Assembly: GCF_019904175.1 (NCBI RefSeq)
Contig: NZ_CP061913.1
Span: 7,440,001-7,504,000, forward strand
DNA: 64,000 nucleotides
Source of the DNA: Dactylosporangium vinaceum
GTDB taxonomy: Bacteria; Actinomycetota; Actinomycetes; Mycobacteriales; Micromonosporaceae
Direction of reading: 5' to 3'
Numbering within the stretch: the stretch's first letter is position 1; each line of letters opens with the position of its first letter. Position numbers and translations under genes: made by a program. The notes beneath the pieces were generated by a model. It was not told where the DNA came from and made no database searches. It saw nothing but the letters and a program-made list of their open reading frames with translations. Shown here piece after piece: positions 8,043 to 17,367 of the stretch.

Positions 8043-10520
8043 ATGCGCCGCCTGGCTCTGCGCATGCTGCGCAACCGCCCCGGGACCGCGATCGCGACGC
8101 TGCTCGCGCTGACCGCCGGGGCCGTGATCCTCACCGCGATGGGCGTGCTCGTCGAGTCGGGGCTGGGGTACTCGCCCCCGCCGGGCCGCTACGCCGCGGC
8201 CGACATCGTCGTCGCCCGCCCCGAGATCACCATCACCACCCGCGACCTCGACGGCTCGCCACTGCACAACACGGTCGGGCTGCCGGAGGGCGGGACCGTC
8301 CCGGTGTCTCTGGCCGGGCCGCTGCGCGGCGTGCCCGGTGTCGCGTCCGTCGTCGTCGACGACGCGGTGCCCGTGGCGGTCGGCGGGCGCCCGGCCGAGG
8401 GGCACGGCTGGAGCAGTGCGGGGCTCATGCGGTACACCCTGGAGCGTGGCACTGAGCCGAAGGCCGACGACGAGATCGTCGTTGCGGCGGGTCTGGGACT
8501 GCGGCCCGGGTCCACTGTGGACGTCGTCGTGGGCGGGCAGCCACTGCAGCTCAAGGTCAGCGGCGTCGGGTCCGCCGACGCCGTGTTCTTCACCGACGCG
8601 CGGATGGCCGCGCTGTCGGCGCACCCGGGCCGGGCCCTCGCCATCGCGCTGCAGGTCGCACCGGGCGCGGACCGCGACGCCGTGGCGGCCGCGGTGGCCC
8701 GCACGGCCGGAGCCGATGCGCGGGTGTACTCCGGTGCCGATCGCGGCTCCGCACTGCGCTCCGCGGACCGGGCGGCCCGGGAGCTGCTGATCGCGGCCGG
8801 CGGCGGCTTCGGCGGCTACGTCGTGCTGCTCGTGGTCTTCGTCGTCGCCGGCACGGTCGGGCTGTCGGTCCGCCACCGGCGCCGGGAGCTGGCGCTGCTG
8901 CGGGCGATCGCCGCGACACCGCGCCAGGCCCGCCGCCTGATCATGACCGAGGCCGGGTTCGTCTCCCTGATCGCCGTGGTCCTCGGCGTCCCGGGCGGGC
9001 TCGGCGCGGCGCAGTGGCTGCACGGCGAACTGGTCGGCCGCGGGTTCCTGCCGGCCGGCTTCCCGATGCGGCCCGGCGCGCTGGCGGCGGCCGCCGTGGC
9101 GCTGCTCACGGTGCTCTCGGCGGTCCTGGCCGCGCTGATCGCGGCCCGGCGGATCACCCGGGTCAAGCCGGCCGAGGCGCTGGGCGAGGCCGCCGTCGAA
9201 CCGGCCCGGGGCGGGCGCGTCCGGCTGATCTTCGGCGTGGTGTTCCTCGCCGGCGCGGTGAGCTCCAGCTCCTTCACCCTGGCCGCGTCGGGCCAGACGG
9301 CGCTGGCCGGTGCGCTCGGCATGCTGTACCTGTTCGTGGCCGCCGTCGCGCTGCTGGCCCCGTGGATCAACGCCTTCGCGGCCCGGGTGCTGACCCCGCC
9401 CCTGCGCGCGCTGTTCGGGGCGAGCGGCCGCCTGGCCGCGGCGAACCTGCACGCCAACGCCCGCGGCGGCGCCGCCGTCCTGACCGCCCTGGTGCTCGCC
9501 GTGGGCTTCGGCGGCTCCGTGTGGTTCGTCCAGGACAACATCGAACGCGGCACGCTCGCCCAGGGCCGGGCCGGGCTGCGGGCCGAGCGGGCCGTCGTCG
9601 CGCCGGCGGGCCTGCCCCCGGCGCTGGCCGACGAGATCCGCCACGTCCCCGGCGTGCGGGCCGCGACGGGCGTGTCGCACACGAGCGTGATCGTCACGTT
9701 CATGGGCGACCCGGAGGTGGCCGCGGCCCAGGTCGTCGACCCGGCCGGGCTGGCCGCCACGATGGACCTCAAGGTCACCGAGGGCAGCCTGGACGCCCTG
9801 GCCGCGGACGCCGTCGCCGTGTCGTCGCTGCGCGCGTCGACGCAGGGCTGGCACGCCGGGTCGACGGCGGAGGTCCACCTCGGCGACGGCACGCCGGTGC
9901 GGCTGAAGGTGGCCGCCGTGTATGACAGCGGCCTCGGGTTCGGCGACTTCACCCTGGCCCGGGCCACTGTCGCCGGGCACACCGCGGCCGCGGCCGACGA
10001 GGCGGTGCTCGTGCAGGCCGACGCGAGCGCCACGGCCGCGCTCGACGAGATCGCGGCCCGTTACCCCGGCGGGCGGGTGACCGGCACCGCCGAGCTCACC
10101 GCGCAGGTCGGCGCCGACCTGGCCGTCAGCGCCTGGCTCAACCGGCTGCTGATCGGGGTGATGGTCGGCTACGCGGCCCTGGCGGCGGCGAACGTGATGG
10201 TCATGGCGGCGCTGTCGCGGCGGCGGGAGCTGGCGCTGCTGCGGCTGGTCGGGGTGACCCGGCGGCAGGCGGCCCGGATGGTGCGGGCCGAGCAGCTGGG
10301 CCTGCTGGGCACGGCACTGCTGCTCGGGGTGGCGATCGCCGCGGTGACGCTGACCGCCGTGGTCCGGGGGCTGACGGGGGCGCTGGTGCCGTACGTGCCG
10401 CCGCTGGGCGGGGTCATGGTCCTGGGCGGGACGACGCTGCTGGCGCTGACGACGACGATCCTGCCGATCGGGCGGCTGCTGCGGGCGCCGGTGATGGAGC
10501 ACATCGGCCTGCGCGACTGA
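8043..10520 (+). CDS. FtsX-like ABC transporter permease
   Basis: 825-residue permease with two FtsX domains. TM1 is at about residues 15-38, followed by a large extracellular domain. Three TM segments lie at about 255-370, a central TM pair and a second extracellular domain follow, and three C-terminal TM segments occupy about 690-815. The RRRELALLRAIAATPRQA and RRRELALLRLVGVTRRQA repeats are the coupling helices that follow TM2 in each half. Translationally coupled to the ATPase upstream. The architecture fits actinobacterial exporters or mechanotransmitters for peptides, antibiotics or lipids; nothing visible fixes the cargo. Confidence 0.94.
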   Translation: MRRLALRMLRNRPGTAIATLLALTAGAVILTAMGVLVESGLGYSPPPGRYAAADIVVARPEITITTRDLDGSPLHNTVGLPEGGTVPVSLAGPLRGVPGVASVVVDDAVPVAVGGRPAEGHGWSSAGLMRYTLERGTEPKADDEIVVAAGLGLRPGSTVDVVVGGQPLQLKVSGVGSADAVFFTDARMAALSAHPGRALAIALQVAPGADRDAVAAAVARTAGADARVYSGADRGSALRSADRAARELLIAAGGGFGGYVVLLVVFVVAGTVGLSVRHRRRELALLRAIAATPRQARRLIMTEAGFVSLIAVVLGVPGGLGAAQWLHGELVGRGFLPAGFPMRPGALAAAAVALLTVLSAVLAALIAARRITRVKPAEALGEAAVEPARGGRVRLIFGVVFLAGAVSSSSFTLAASGQTALAGALGMLYLFVAAVALLAPWINAFAARVLTPPLRALFGASGRLAAANLHANARGGAAVLTALVLAVGFGGSVWFVQDNIERGTLAQGRAGLRAERAVVAPAGLPPALADEIRHVPGVRAATGVSHTSVIVTFMGDPEVAAAQVVDPAGLAATMDLKVTEGSLDALAADAVAVSSLRASTQGWHAGSTAEVHLGDGTPVRLKVAAVYDSGLGFGDFTLARATVAGHTAAAADEAVLVQADASATAALDEIAARYPGGRVTGTAELTAQVGADLAVSAWLNRLLIGVMVGYAALAAANVMVMAALSRRRELALLRLVGVTRRQAARMVRAEQLGLLGTALLLGVAIAAVTLTAVVRGLTGALVPYVPPLGGVMVLGGTTLLALTTTILPIGRLLRAPVMEHIGLRD

Positions 10521-10540
10521 CCGCGGTGGCCGGGCCCGGC

Positions 10541-10546
10541 TAGTCT
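10541..10546 (+). promoter_or_regulatory. -10 box of a leaderless promoter
   Basis: TAGTCT lies 6 nt before the GTG at 10553 with no Shine-Dalgarno between, fitting leaderless expression. Confidence 0.5.
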
Positions 10547-10552
10547 GCGGGT

Positions 10553-11107
10553 GTGCGGCGCCTCCGCGATCGGCCACCCGGGCAGCGCCGGTCCTTCTAC
10601 CGGTTCGGCGCGCTGTTCGTGCTCGGCTTCGGCGTGCTCGTCGCGACCCTGATCGGGGTCGTCCACGAGCACGCCGAGTCCGCGCGCCTGCGCGCGGCGG
10701 GCGTGCCGGTCAGCGCCGAGGTCACCGGCTGGTCGACGGCCAACCGCAGTGCCCGGCCCTTCGGCTTCGAGATCAGCTACGTCCACGAGGGCTTGGCGCA
10801 CGCCGCCGGCGTGCACTGCAACCCGCCGAAGTCGTGCCCGATCACGACCGGCGGCCGGATCCGCATCTTCGTGGACCCGGACCGCCCGGAGCACTTCGTG
10901 ACCGAGTTCGGCGACACGGACGCCTCGACGATCTGGTTCACCAACGCCGGCCTGCTGATCCCGGGCGTCGCGGGGACGCTGTTCGGCGGGCTCGCCGCCT
11001 ACCAGGCGCTGACCCGCACCGAGCCGGCCCCCCAGGCGCCGCCACGGGGGCCGGGTCACCCGCGCCCGCGCTCCCGCCGGGGCCGTCTGCGCCGCCGGAG
11101 GTTCTGA
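10553..11107 (+). CDS. membrane-anchored DUF3592-like protein
   Basis: 184 residues. One TM helix at about 18-40 (YRFGALFVLGFGVLVATLIG), an extracytoplasmic beta-rich middle with two cysteines (CNPPKSC), a second TM at about 130-150 and an Arg/Pro-rich basic C-terminal tail. The order of TM, RLRAAGVPVSAEV, then GGRIRIFVDPDRPE resembles DUF3592 proteins. No function is known for the family. It starts 32 bp after the permease but has its own -10 box, so it may be independent. Confidence 0.7.
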   Translation: MRRLRDRPPGQRRSFYRFGALFVLGFGVLVATLIGVVHEHAESARLRAAGVPVSAEVTGWSTANRSARPFGFEISYVHEGLAHAAGVHCNPPKSCPITTGGRIRIFVDPDRPEHFVTEFGDTDASTIWFTNAGLLIPGVAGTLFGGLAAYQALTRTEPAPQAPPRGPGHPRPRSRRGRLRRRRF

Positions 11108-11115
11108 GCGCCGGG

Positions 11116-12138
11116 TCACGCCGTCCGCGGTGCGGCGGTGCTGTCGCGGACGATCAGCTCGGTGGCCAGCTCGACCCGCGGCGTCTCGATCGTCTCGCCG
11201 TGGGCCAGGCGCAGCACGGTCCGGGCGGCCAGCAGGCCCATCTCGGCCAGGGGCTGGCGGACGGTGGTCAGCGGCGGCGACGCCCAGCGGCTCTCCGGGA
11301 GGTCGTCGAAGCCGACCACCGAGACGTCGTCGGGCACCCGCAGGCCGCGCTGGCGGACGGCCTCGTACGCCCCGAAGGCCATCTGGTCGCTGGAGGCGAA
11401 GATCGCCGTGGGCGGGTCGGCCAGCCGCAGCAGCGCCTCGGCGCCGTCGCAGCCGGACTCGTGGTAGAAGTCGCCCTGCTGGATCAGGTCGGGGTCGGTG
11501 GCCAGGCCGGCCGCGGCGAGCGCGGCGCCGTGGCCGTCGAGGCGGGCCCGGCTGCACAGCAGGCGCTTCGGTCCGGCGATGAACCCGATCCGGCGGTGGC
11601 CGAGGGACAGCAGGTGCTCGGTGGCGCGCAGCCCGCCGGCCCAGTTCGTCGCGCCGACCGTCGGCACGTCGATGGTGGGCACCCCGGCCGGGTCGATGAC
11701 GGCGAGGGGGATGTCGAGGCGGCGCAGCTCGGCGTGCATGGGCGGGGTGACGTCGGAGGTCACGAAGATGACGCCGTCGGTCGCGCGGGCGCGCAGGTTC
11801 TGCAGCCACTGCCGCGCCGAGGCGGGCTTGTCGTGGATGGCCGAGACGACGGTGCCGATGCCGGTGGCGTGGGCGACCTCCTCGACCCCGCGGATGATCT
11901 CGACCGCCCAGGGGCTGTCGAGGTCGTTGAAGACCAGGTCGATGAGGTTGGCGGCGGGCTTGTTGCGGGCGGTGCGGCGGCGGTACCCGTGCTCGCGCAG
12001 GATCGCCTCGACGCGCTCCCGGGTCTGGGGCGAGACGTCGCTGCGGCCGTTGAGGACCCGCGACACTGTGGGCACGGACACGCCGGCCTCCCGCGCGATC
12101 GCGGTGATGGTGACCCGGCCGGCGTCATCGAGCGTCAC
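11116..12138 (-). CDS. LacI family transcriptional regulator
   Basis: 340 residues: N-terminal LacI HTH (ITAIAREAGVSVPTVSRVLNG) then a periplasmic-binding-protein-like sensor domain ending in VSVVGFDDLPESRWASPPLT. The GTG start is preceded by GAGGGGG at good spacing; the open frame runs 62 codons further upstream, but without LacI-like sequence. Divergent from the secreted CE4 deacetylase gene, with GAAA/TTTC-type palindromes between them, so control of xylan or chitin degradation is the obvious inference. The ligand is unknown. Confidence 0.92.
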   Translation of the reverse strand: MTLDDAGRVTITAIAREAGVSVPTVSRVLNGRSDVSPQTRERVEAILREHGYRRRTARNKPAANLIDLVFNDLDSPWAVEIIRGVEEVAHATGIGTVVSAIHDKPASARQWLQNLRARATDGVIFVTSDVTPPMHAELRRLDIPLAVIDPAGVPTIDVPTVGATNWAGGLRATEHLLSLGHRRIGFIAGPKRLLCSRARLDGHGAALAAAGLATDPDLIQQGDFYHESGCDGAEALLRLADPPTAIFASSDQMAFGAYEAVRQRGLRVPDDVSVVGFDDLPESRWASPPLTTVRQPLAEMGLLAARTVLRLAHGETIETPRVELATELIVRDSTAAPRTA

Positions 12139-12258
12139 GAGCGTCCCCCTCAACGGTTTTCGATATTTTCGCACGTCCGCGTTTTCCGGAACGACCGCCG
12201 GAAGTTTCAGTGCCATCTCGACTCGATCGCGCACGTCAGAGCTGCTTAACCGGTCCAG

Positions 12259-12266
12259 GAAATTTC
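12259..12266. promoter_or_regulatory. GAAATTTC palindrome, candidate LacI operator
   Basis: An 8-bp palindrome just upstream of the deacetylase promoter. Related GAAA/TTTC-like sequences (TATTTTCG, GAAGTTTC) occur at 12163-12210 in the same divergent region. Similar pseudopalindromes precede xylanase genes in actinomycetes; assignment to the adjacent LacI is inference. Confidence 0.4.
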
Positions 12267-12274
12267 GGAAAGCT

Positions 12275-12303
12275 TTGACAGGGGTACCGCCGGCCCGCAG
12301 ACT
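12275..12303 (+). promoter_or_regulatory. sigma-70-type promoter for the deacetylase gene
   Basis: Consensus -35 TTGACA, 17-bp spacer, then CAGACT as a -10 that differs from TANNNT only in its first base. The start codon lies 74 bp downstream. Confidence 0.5.
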
Positions 12304-12376
12304 TGCGCCATCGACATCCGTCAACCCCGGCGCCCCACCGGGTCATCGCACGCTGCCCTCGAAGGGGAAAGATTGC

Positions 12377-13444
12377 ATGCGTAGTCGTCTCATCGCAGCC
12401 GCCGCGGCCATCGCGGCGGCCGCGGCCTTCACCACCGCGATCGTCGGGGCGGCCGGCCCGGCGAACGCCGCGACCTGCAACGGGTACGTCGGGCTCACGT
12501 TCGACGACGGCCCGTCCAACGACCACACCCCGGCCATCCTCAACGCCCTGCGCCAGAACGGGCTGCGGGCCACGATGTTCAACGAGGGCCAGTACGCCGC
12601 CAGCTACCCGGCCCAGGTCCGGGCCGAGGTGGCGGCCGGGATGTGGGTGGGCAACCACAGCTACACGCACCCGCACCTGATCCAGCAGAGCCAGGCCCAG
12701 ATCGACTCGGAGATCTCCCGCACCCAGCAGGCGATCGCCAACGCCGGCGGCGGCACCCCGAAGCTGTTCCGCCCGCCCTACGGCGAGACGAACGGCACCC
12801 TGCAGTCCGTCGAGTCGAAGTACGGCCTGAAGGAGATCATCTGGGACGTCGACTCCCAGGACTGGAACAACGCCAGCACCGACGCGATCGTCGCCGCGAA
12901 CGCCCGGCTGACCAACGGCCAGGTCATCCTGATGCACGAGTGGCCGGCCAACACCCTGGCCGCGATCCCGCGCATCGCGCAGACCCTGGCGAGCAAGAAC
13001 CTGTGCGCGGGCATGATCTCCCCGCAGACCGGCCGCGCGGTCGCCCCGGACGGCGCCACGAACCCGCCGCCGACCACTCCGGGCGGCGGCACCTCGCAGC
13101 CGCCCAACAGCCCGCCCCCGGCCAGCAGCCCGCCCCCGGCCGGCGGCGGCGCCTGCTCCGCCAGCTACGCGATCACCAGCTCGTGGCAGGGCGGCTTCCA
13201 GGCGTCGGTGACGGTCACGGCCGGCAGCGCGGGCCTGTCGCGGTGGACGGTCAAGTGGACGTTCGCCAACGGCCAGACCATCACCCAGCTGTGGAACGGC
13301 ACGCTGAGCGTGTCCGGCTCCTCGGTCACGGTGACGAACGTGTCGTACAACGGCAACGTCCCGGCGAACGGCTCGACAAGCTTCGGCTTCACCGGCAACT
13401 GGAACGGCAGCAACGCCGTGCCGAGCCTGAGCTGCAGCAGCTGA
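12377..13444 (+). CDS. secreted CE4 polysaccharide deacetylase with CBM2
   Basis: 355 residues. Sec signal peptide (1-32, ending ANAAT), then a NodB/CE4 domain with the metal and catalytic motifs TFDDGPSND (about 41), GNHSYTHPH (His94, His98) and FRPPYGET (about 132). A Pro/Ser-rich linker at about 220-255 leads to a C-terminal family 2 carbohydrate-binding module flanked by Cys (ACSASYAITSSWQGGF ... LSCSS). The architecture matches secreted acetylxylan esterases or chitin deacetylases of Streptomyces. Acetylxylan is my preferred substrate because of the CBM2 and the GAAATTTC element. GGGGAAAG precedes the ATG. Confidence 0.95.
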   Translation: MRSRLIAAAAAIAAAAAFTTAIVGAAGPANAATCNGYVGLTFDDGPSNDHTPAILNALRQNGLRATMFNEGQYAASYPAQVRAEVAAGMWVGNHSYTHPHLIQQSQAQIDSEISRTQQAIANAGGGTPKLFRPPYGETNGTLQSVESKYGLKEIIWDVDSQDWNNASTDAIVAANARLTNGQVILMHEWPANTLAAIPRIAQTLASKNLCAGMISPQTGRAVAPDGATNPPPTTPGGGTSQPPNSPPPASSPPPAGGGACSASYAITSSWQGGFQASVTVTAGSAGLSRWTVKWTFANGQTITQLWNGTLSVSGSSVTVTNVSYNGNVPANGSTSFGFTGNWNGSNAVPSLSCSS

Positions 13445-13455
13445 ACGTGGCGGTC

Positions 13456-13481
13456 GCGTCCCCGGTGCAGGCCGGGGGCGC
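13456..13481 (+). terminator. strong hairpin after the deacetylase gene
   Basis: GCGTCCCCGG and CCGGGGGCGC pair as a 10-bp stem with one G-T wobble and a 6-nt loop, starting 12 nt after the stop codon. Confidence 0.55.
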
Positions 13482-13637
13482 GGCCGCGCCGATGCCCGGC
13501 GACCGGGCCCCGCTACAGTCGTCGCCCATATTTCGGGAGCCGAAGTAAGCCGAACGGCCGATCGCACCACGGTTTGCGGCGATGACAACATTCGTCACGA
13601 CGGATGTGGCACGGGGGTTACGGAACAGGAGCTCGCC

Positions 13638-14930
13638 GTGCTGGTGGATCGCGTCGTCGTGCCGTTCGAGGGCAGCGGGGCCGGGGCCGGGCCGCTCACC
13701 TGGGGCCAGCAGCAGGTCTGGGAGGCGATGCTCGACATCGGCTCGTCGCTGCCCATGGGTGGCGTCGTGCCGGTCACCGACGGGCGCACCGCCGAGGACT
13801 TCGCCGCCGAGCTGCGCTTCCACATGTGCCGCTACCCGTCGATGCGCACGCTGCTGCGCTTCGCCGCCGACGGTACCGTCGAGCAGGAGATCTTCGGCTC
13901 CGGCGACGCGGTCCTGGAGGTCCACGAGGCCGGCGGGGGCACCGACCCGGCCACGGTCGCCGAGGAGCTCGCGGCGCAGTGGCGGGAGCGCAAGTTCGAC
14001 TACGACACCGAGTGGCCGCTGCGGATGGGCGTGGTGCGCCGCGGCGGCACCGTCACCCACGTCGTCGCGCTGATGTGCCACATCGCCGCCGACCTCGGCG
14101 GCATCGAGGTCATGATGCGCGACCTCGCCGCCGCCGAGCCGGGCCCGCACACCGCCCCGTCGCCGCTGGACCTGGCCCGGGCCCAGCGCGAACCGGCGGC
14201 CCGGCGGCACACGGCGGCGGCGGTGCGCTACTGGGAGAGCCACCTGCGGGCGGTGCCGGTCAGCATGCTCGGCGAGCCGGCCGACCACGGCGACCCCACC
14301 TTCTGCCGCATCCACTGGGACTCCCCCGCCACCCACCTCGCCACCGCCCGGGCCTGCGCCCGCCTCGGCGCCGACCCGGCCTGGGTCCTGCTCGCCGCGA
14401 TCGCCACCGGCCTCGCCCGCACCGGCGTCACCCACGGCCCGTTCGTCGCGCTGGGCATCATCTCCAACCGGTTCCGCCCCGCGCTGCGCGACGCCGTGAC
14501 CCCGCTGACCCAGGACGGCCTGTGCGTCCTCGACGTCACCGGCGCCACCCCCGACGAGGCGATCGCCCGGGCCCGCACGGCGTCGATGAGCGCGTCGAAG
14601 TACGCCTACTACGACCCGGCCGCCCGCGCCGAGCTCTTCACCCGCCTCGCCGCCGACCGCGGCGCCCCGCCCGACCTGCGCGTGCTCTACAACGACAGGC
14701 GCACCAGCCCGCCACCCGCCCCGAGCGCCGAGGACCCGCACGCGGCACTGGCGCGCACCACGGCCCGGGAGGAGCCCGCCGCGTTCCTCGGCCCGAAGCT
14801 GATGTTCCACATCGCGGACGCCCCCGGCACGGTCAGCGTGACGATGGAGGTCGACACCCGATACCTACCGCTGCCCCTGGCCCGCCGGCTCCTCGCCGAC
14901 GTGGAGGCGTTCACGCTGTCTGCTATGTAG
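13638..14930 (+). CDS. stand-alone condensation-domain-like protein
   Basis: 430 residues related to NRPS condensation domains and acyltransferases of that fold (PapA/CoA-dependent). The N-terminal LTWGQQQVWEAM matches the usual opening. The catalytic HHxxxDG is present as MCHIAADLGG, keeping the second His and the Asp, and a late conserved stretch FLGPKLMFHIADAP follows. No adenylation or carrier domain is attached and none is nearby. The GTG start has AGGAG six bases upstream. It may acylate a free or ACP-bound partner; the first His replaced by Cys is typical of diverged members. Confidence 0.82.
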   Translation: MLVDRVVVPFEGSGAGAGPLTWGQQQVWEAMLDIGSSLPMGGVVPVTDGRTAEDFAAELRFHMCRYPSMRTLLRFAADGTVEQEIFGSGDAVLEVHEAGGGTDPATVAEELAAQWRERKFDYDTEWPLRMGVVRRGGTVTHVVALMCHIAADLGGIEVMMRDLAAAEPGPHTAPSPLDLARAQREPAARRHTAAAVRYWESHLRAVPVSMLGEPADHGDPTFCRIHWDSPATHLATARACARLGADPAWVLLAAIATGLARTGVTHGPFVALGIISNRFRPALRDAVTPLTQDGLCVLDVTGATPDEAIARARTASMSASKYAYYDPAARAELFTRLAADRGAPPDLRVLYNDRRTSPPPAPSAEDPHAALARTTAREEPAAFLGPKLMFHIADAPGTVSVTMEVDTRYLPLPLARRLLADVEAFTLSAM

Positions 14931-14969
14931 GCCCCGTAACCGTTCACCGACACCGACCACCCGCTGCGG

Positions 14970-15778
14970 ATGCCGTGGGGCCGCCCCGCGGGGCTGCGCG
15001 AGCTGCTCGAGTGGGCCGGCCACCACGTCACCGTGACCGGCCCGCCGGTGCAGCACAAGACCTGGAACCTGGCCGCATTGTTCCGCCTGCCGACCACCGA
15101 CGGCCCGGTGTGGCTCAAGGCCATCCCGCCATTCGCCGCCGCCGAACCGGCCGCCCTGGCCGCCTACGCCACCGCCGACCCCGCGCTCGTCCCGTCCGTC
15201 ATCGCCGCCGCGCGCGGCCGCATCCTGCTCAGCGACATCCCCGGCCGCGACGGCTGGAGCGCCACCGACACCGACGTCACAGCGGCCGTCACCCGCCTGG
15301 TCGAGGCGCAGGCCCGGCTCACGACGCCGCTGACGGGCGGACCGGACCGGCGCCCGGCAGTACACCCCGCAGTGGGGCCGCCTCGACGACTGCGGCCTGC
15401 CCACACCCTCGTGCGCGGCGACTTCCACCCCGGCAACTGGCGCGTGACAGCGGCCCGGCCGGTCCTGTTCGACTTCGCCGACGCCCACCTGGGCCACCCG
15501 GCCCTGGACGGCTGCCGGGCCGCCGGGTTCCTGCCCCCGGCCCGCCGCCCGGCCGCCGCGGCCGCGTGGATCGCCGCCTGGACCAGGGCCTGCCCGGCGT
15601 CCCGCCCGGCCGCGGCCCTGCGAATCGCCGAGCCGCTGTCGCACCTGTCGTACGCGCTGCGCTACCAGGAGTTCCTGGACAACATCGAGCCCACCGAACG
15701 CCGCTACCACCACGGCGCCCGGCCGCCGCTGTCCGCGACGCCCTGGCCGCCGCCCGGCCCGACGCCGCCTGGGCGTAG
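14970..15778 (+). pseudogene. phosphotransferase (APH/choline-kinase fold), frameshifted
   Basis: Kinase-like protein with the Brenner loop LVRGDFHPGNW and the metal-binding stretch VLFDFADAHLGHPALD. Between about 15330 and 15400 the conserved RLDDCGLP reads in a different frame from the HTLVRGD that should follow it. The expected C-terminus AAVRDALAAARPDAAWA, ending in a stop at 15778, is in a third frame. Reading straight through the first frame gives a Pro/Arg-rich tail with no resemblance to the family. I infer at least three indels: recent decay or sequencing errors. The ATG is the only usable start, as an in-frame stop lies 33 nt upstream. Confidence 0.7.
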
Positions 15779-15885
15779 CGCCGCTACGCGGCCGGCGCGC
15801 TCGGCATCGGGCCCAGCGCTGGTCCGGGCCGGTGCCGCCGGCGGTGGCCAGGGCGGCTGCCGCTCTTCGGGTCCTGGATGCGGTG

Positions 15886-17340
15886 TCACTCGTCCGGCAG
15901 GGCGGCTTCGGCGTCCTGGGCGTGGGCCGGGATGAAGACGGCCAGCAGGGCGGCCAGGACGGCGGCGCCGGCGCAGATGGCGAACAGGGTGCGGTAGCCG
16001 GTCAGCGACGGCAGGGCGTGGCCGGCCAGGGTGATCGTCATCGCGGCCAGGATGCCGCCGCCGATGGCGCTGGCCAGGGAGCTGCCGACGCTGCGGAAGA
16101 GGGCGTTGAGACCGTTCGCGGCGGCCAGTTCGGCGCGGGGGGCGGCGTGGATGATGAGGCCGGGCATGGCCGCGTATGCGATGCCGGTGCCCGCGCCCGA
16201 GATCGTGGCGCCGACGACGACCTGCCAGAGCGAGTCGACGAGCACGATGCGGGTCACGAAGCCGGCGGCGATGATCAGGGAGCCGATGATCAGGGCGGTC
16301 CGCGGGCGCAGGCGGGCCGAGAACGGCGACAGCAGCAGCATCGCGATGCCGCCGGGGAGCATGCACAGGCCGCCGACGAGAATCGACTTGCCGAAGCCGT
16401 ACCCGGTCGCGGCCGGCGCCTGCACGTACGACGCGGTGCCGATGAGCGTCGCGAACAGCGCGAACCCGACGCACAGCGACGCGATGTTCGTCAGCAGCAG
16501 CGACGGGCGGGCCGTCGTGCGCACGTCCACCAGCGGCGAGGCCCGGCGCAGCTCCACGAGCACGAACACGACGAGCAGGACCACTGCCGCGGTGAGCAGC
16601 CCGATCGTCCACGGGTCGGTCCAGCCCCACGACGCGCCCTGCGCGAGGGGCAGCAGCAGCGCCAGCATCGCCGCGCCCAGCAGGACGGTGCCGATCAGGT
16701 CCATCCGGCCCTTCGCGACCCGCTTCGGCTCCTTGACCAGCAGGACGATCCCCGGCACCGTCAGCACCCCGCCGGCGACGCAGATCCAGAACAGCCAGTG
16801 GTAGTCGGCGTACTGCGCGACAAGCCCCGCCAGCGGCAGGCCCAGCGCGCCGCCGACCCCGAGCATGGCGCTGATCAGGGCGATCCCGGCGGGCGCGTGC
16901 GCCCTGGGCAGGGTCACCCCGATGAGGCTGATGGACAGCGGTACCGCGGCGACCGCCAGCCCCACCACCGACCGCCCGATGATCATCGTCGTGAGGTTGT
17001 GCGCGAGCGCGCAGATCAGCGACCCGGCGATCAGCGCGCCCAGCGTGACCAGCAGCATCCGCCGGGTGCCGAACAGGTCGCCGAGCCGGCCGAACGCCGG
17101 GACCGCGACCGCACCGACAAGCAGCGTCGACGTCAGGATCCAGGCCACCCCGTCGCCGCCGGCCCTGAGGTCGACGGCCAGCTCGGACAGCACCGGCACC
17201 AGCAGCGCCTGGGTCAGCGACACCATCAGCGCCGCGGTGCCGATGACGAGCACGACGATCAGCTGCGCGCCGGTCCAGCGCGGGCGCACCTCGGCGCCGG
17301 TCGACGACACCAGCGCATCGTCGGCGGTGTTGGTGGTCAT
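15886..17340 (-). CDS. MFS drug-efflux transporter (DHA2-like)
   Basis: 484-residue membrane protein with about 14 hydrophobic segments, as in the EmrB/QacA (DHA2) group. The loop 2-3 motif GRLGDLFGTRRMLL is at about residue 85. It likely uses the proton gradient to export hydrophobic compounds. Divergent from a TetR gene with two overlapping palindromes between them, the standard arrangement of a repressor controlling its pump. The ATG was chosen at MTTNTADD; the longer open frame upstream is the antisense of the TetR gene. Confidence 0.94.
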   Translation of the reverse strand: MTTNTADDALVSSTGAEVRPRWTGAQLIVVLVIGTAALMVSLTQALLVPVLSELAVDLRAGGDGVAWILTSTLLVGAVAVPAFGRLGDLFGTRRMLLVTLGALIAGSLICALAHNLTTMIIGRSVVGLAVAAVPLSISLIGVTLPRAHAPAGIALISAMLGVGGALGLPLAGLVAQYADYHWLFWICVAGGVLTVPGIVLLVKEPKRVAKGRMDLIGTVLLGAAMLALLLPLAQGASWGWTDPWTIGLLTAAVVLLVVFVLVELRRASPLVDVRTTARPSLLLTNIASLCVGFALFATLIGTASYVQAPAATGYGFGKSILVGGLCMLPGGIAMLLLSPFSARLRPRTALIIGSLIIAAGFVTRIVLVDSLWQVVVGATISGAGTGIAYAAMPGLIIHAAPRAELAAANGLNALFRSVGSSLASAIGGGILAAMTITLAGHALPSLTGYRTLFAICAGAAVLAALLAVFIPAHAQDAEAALPDE

Positions 17341-17367
17341 GGGCAAGGGCTCCAACCGGCGAGGAAA

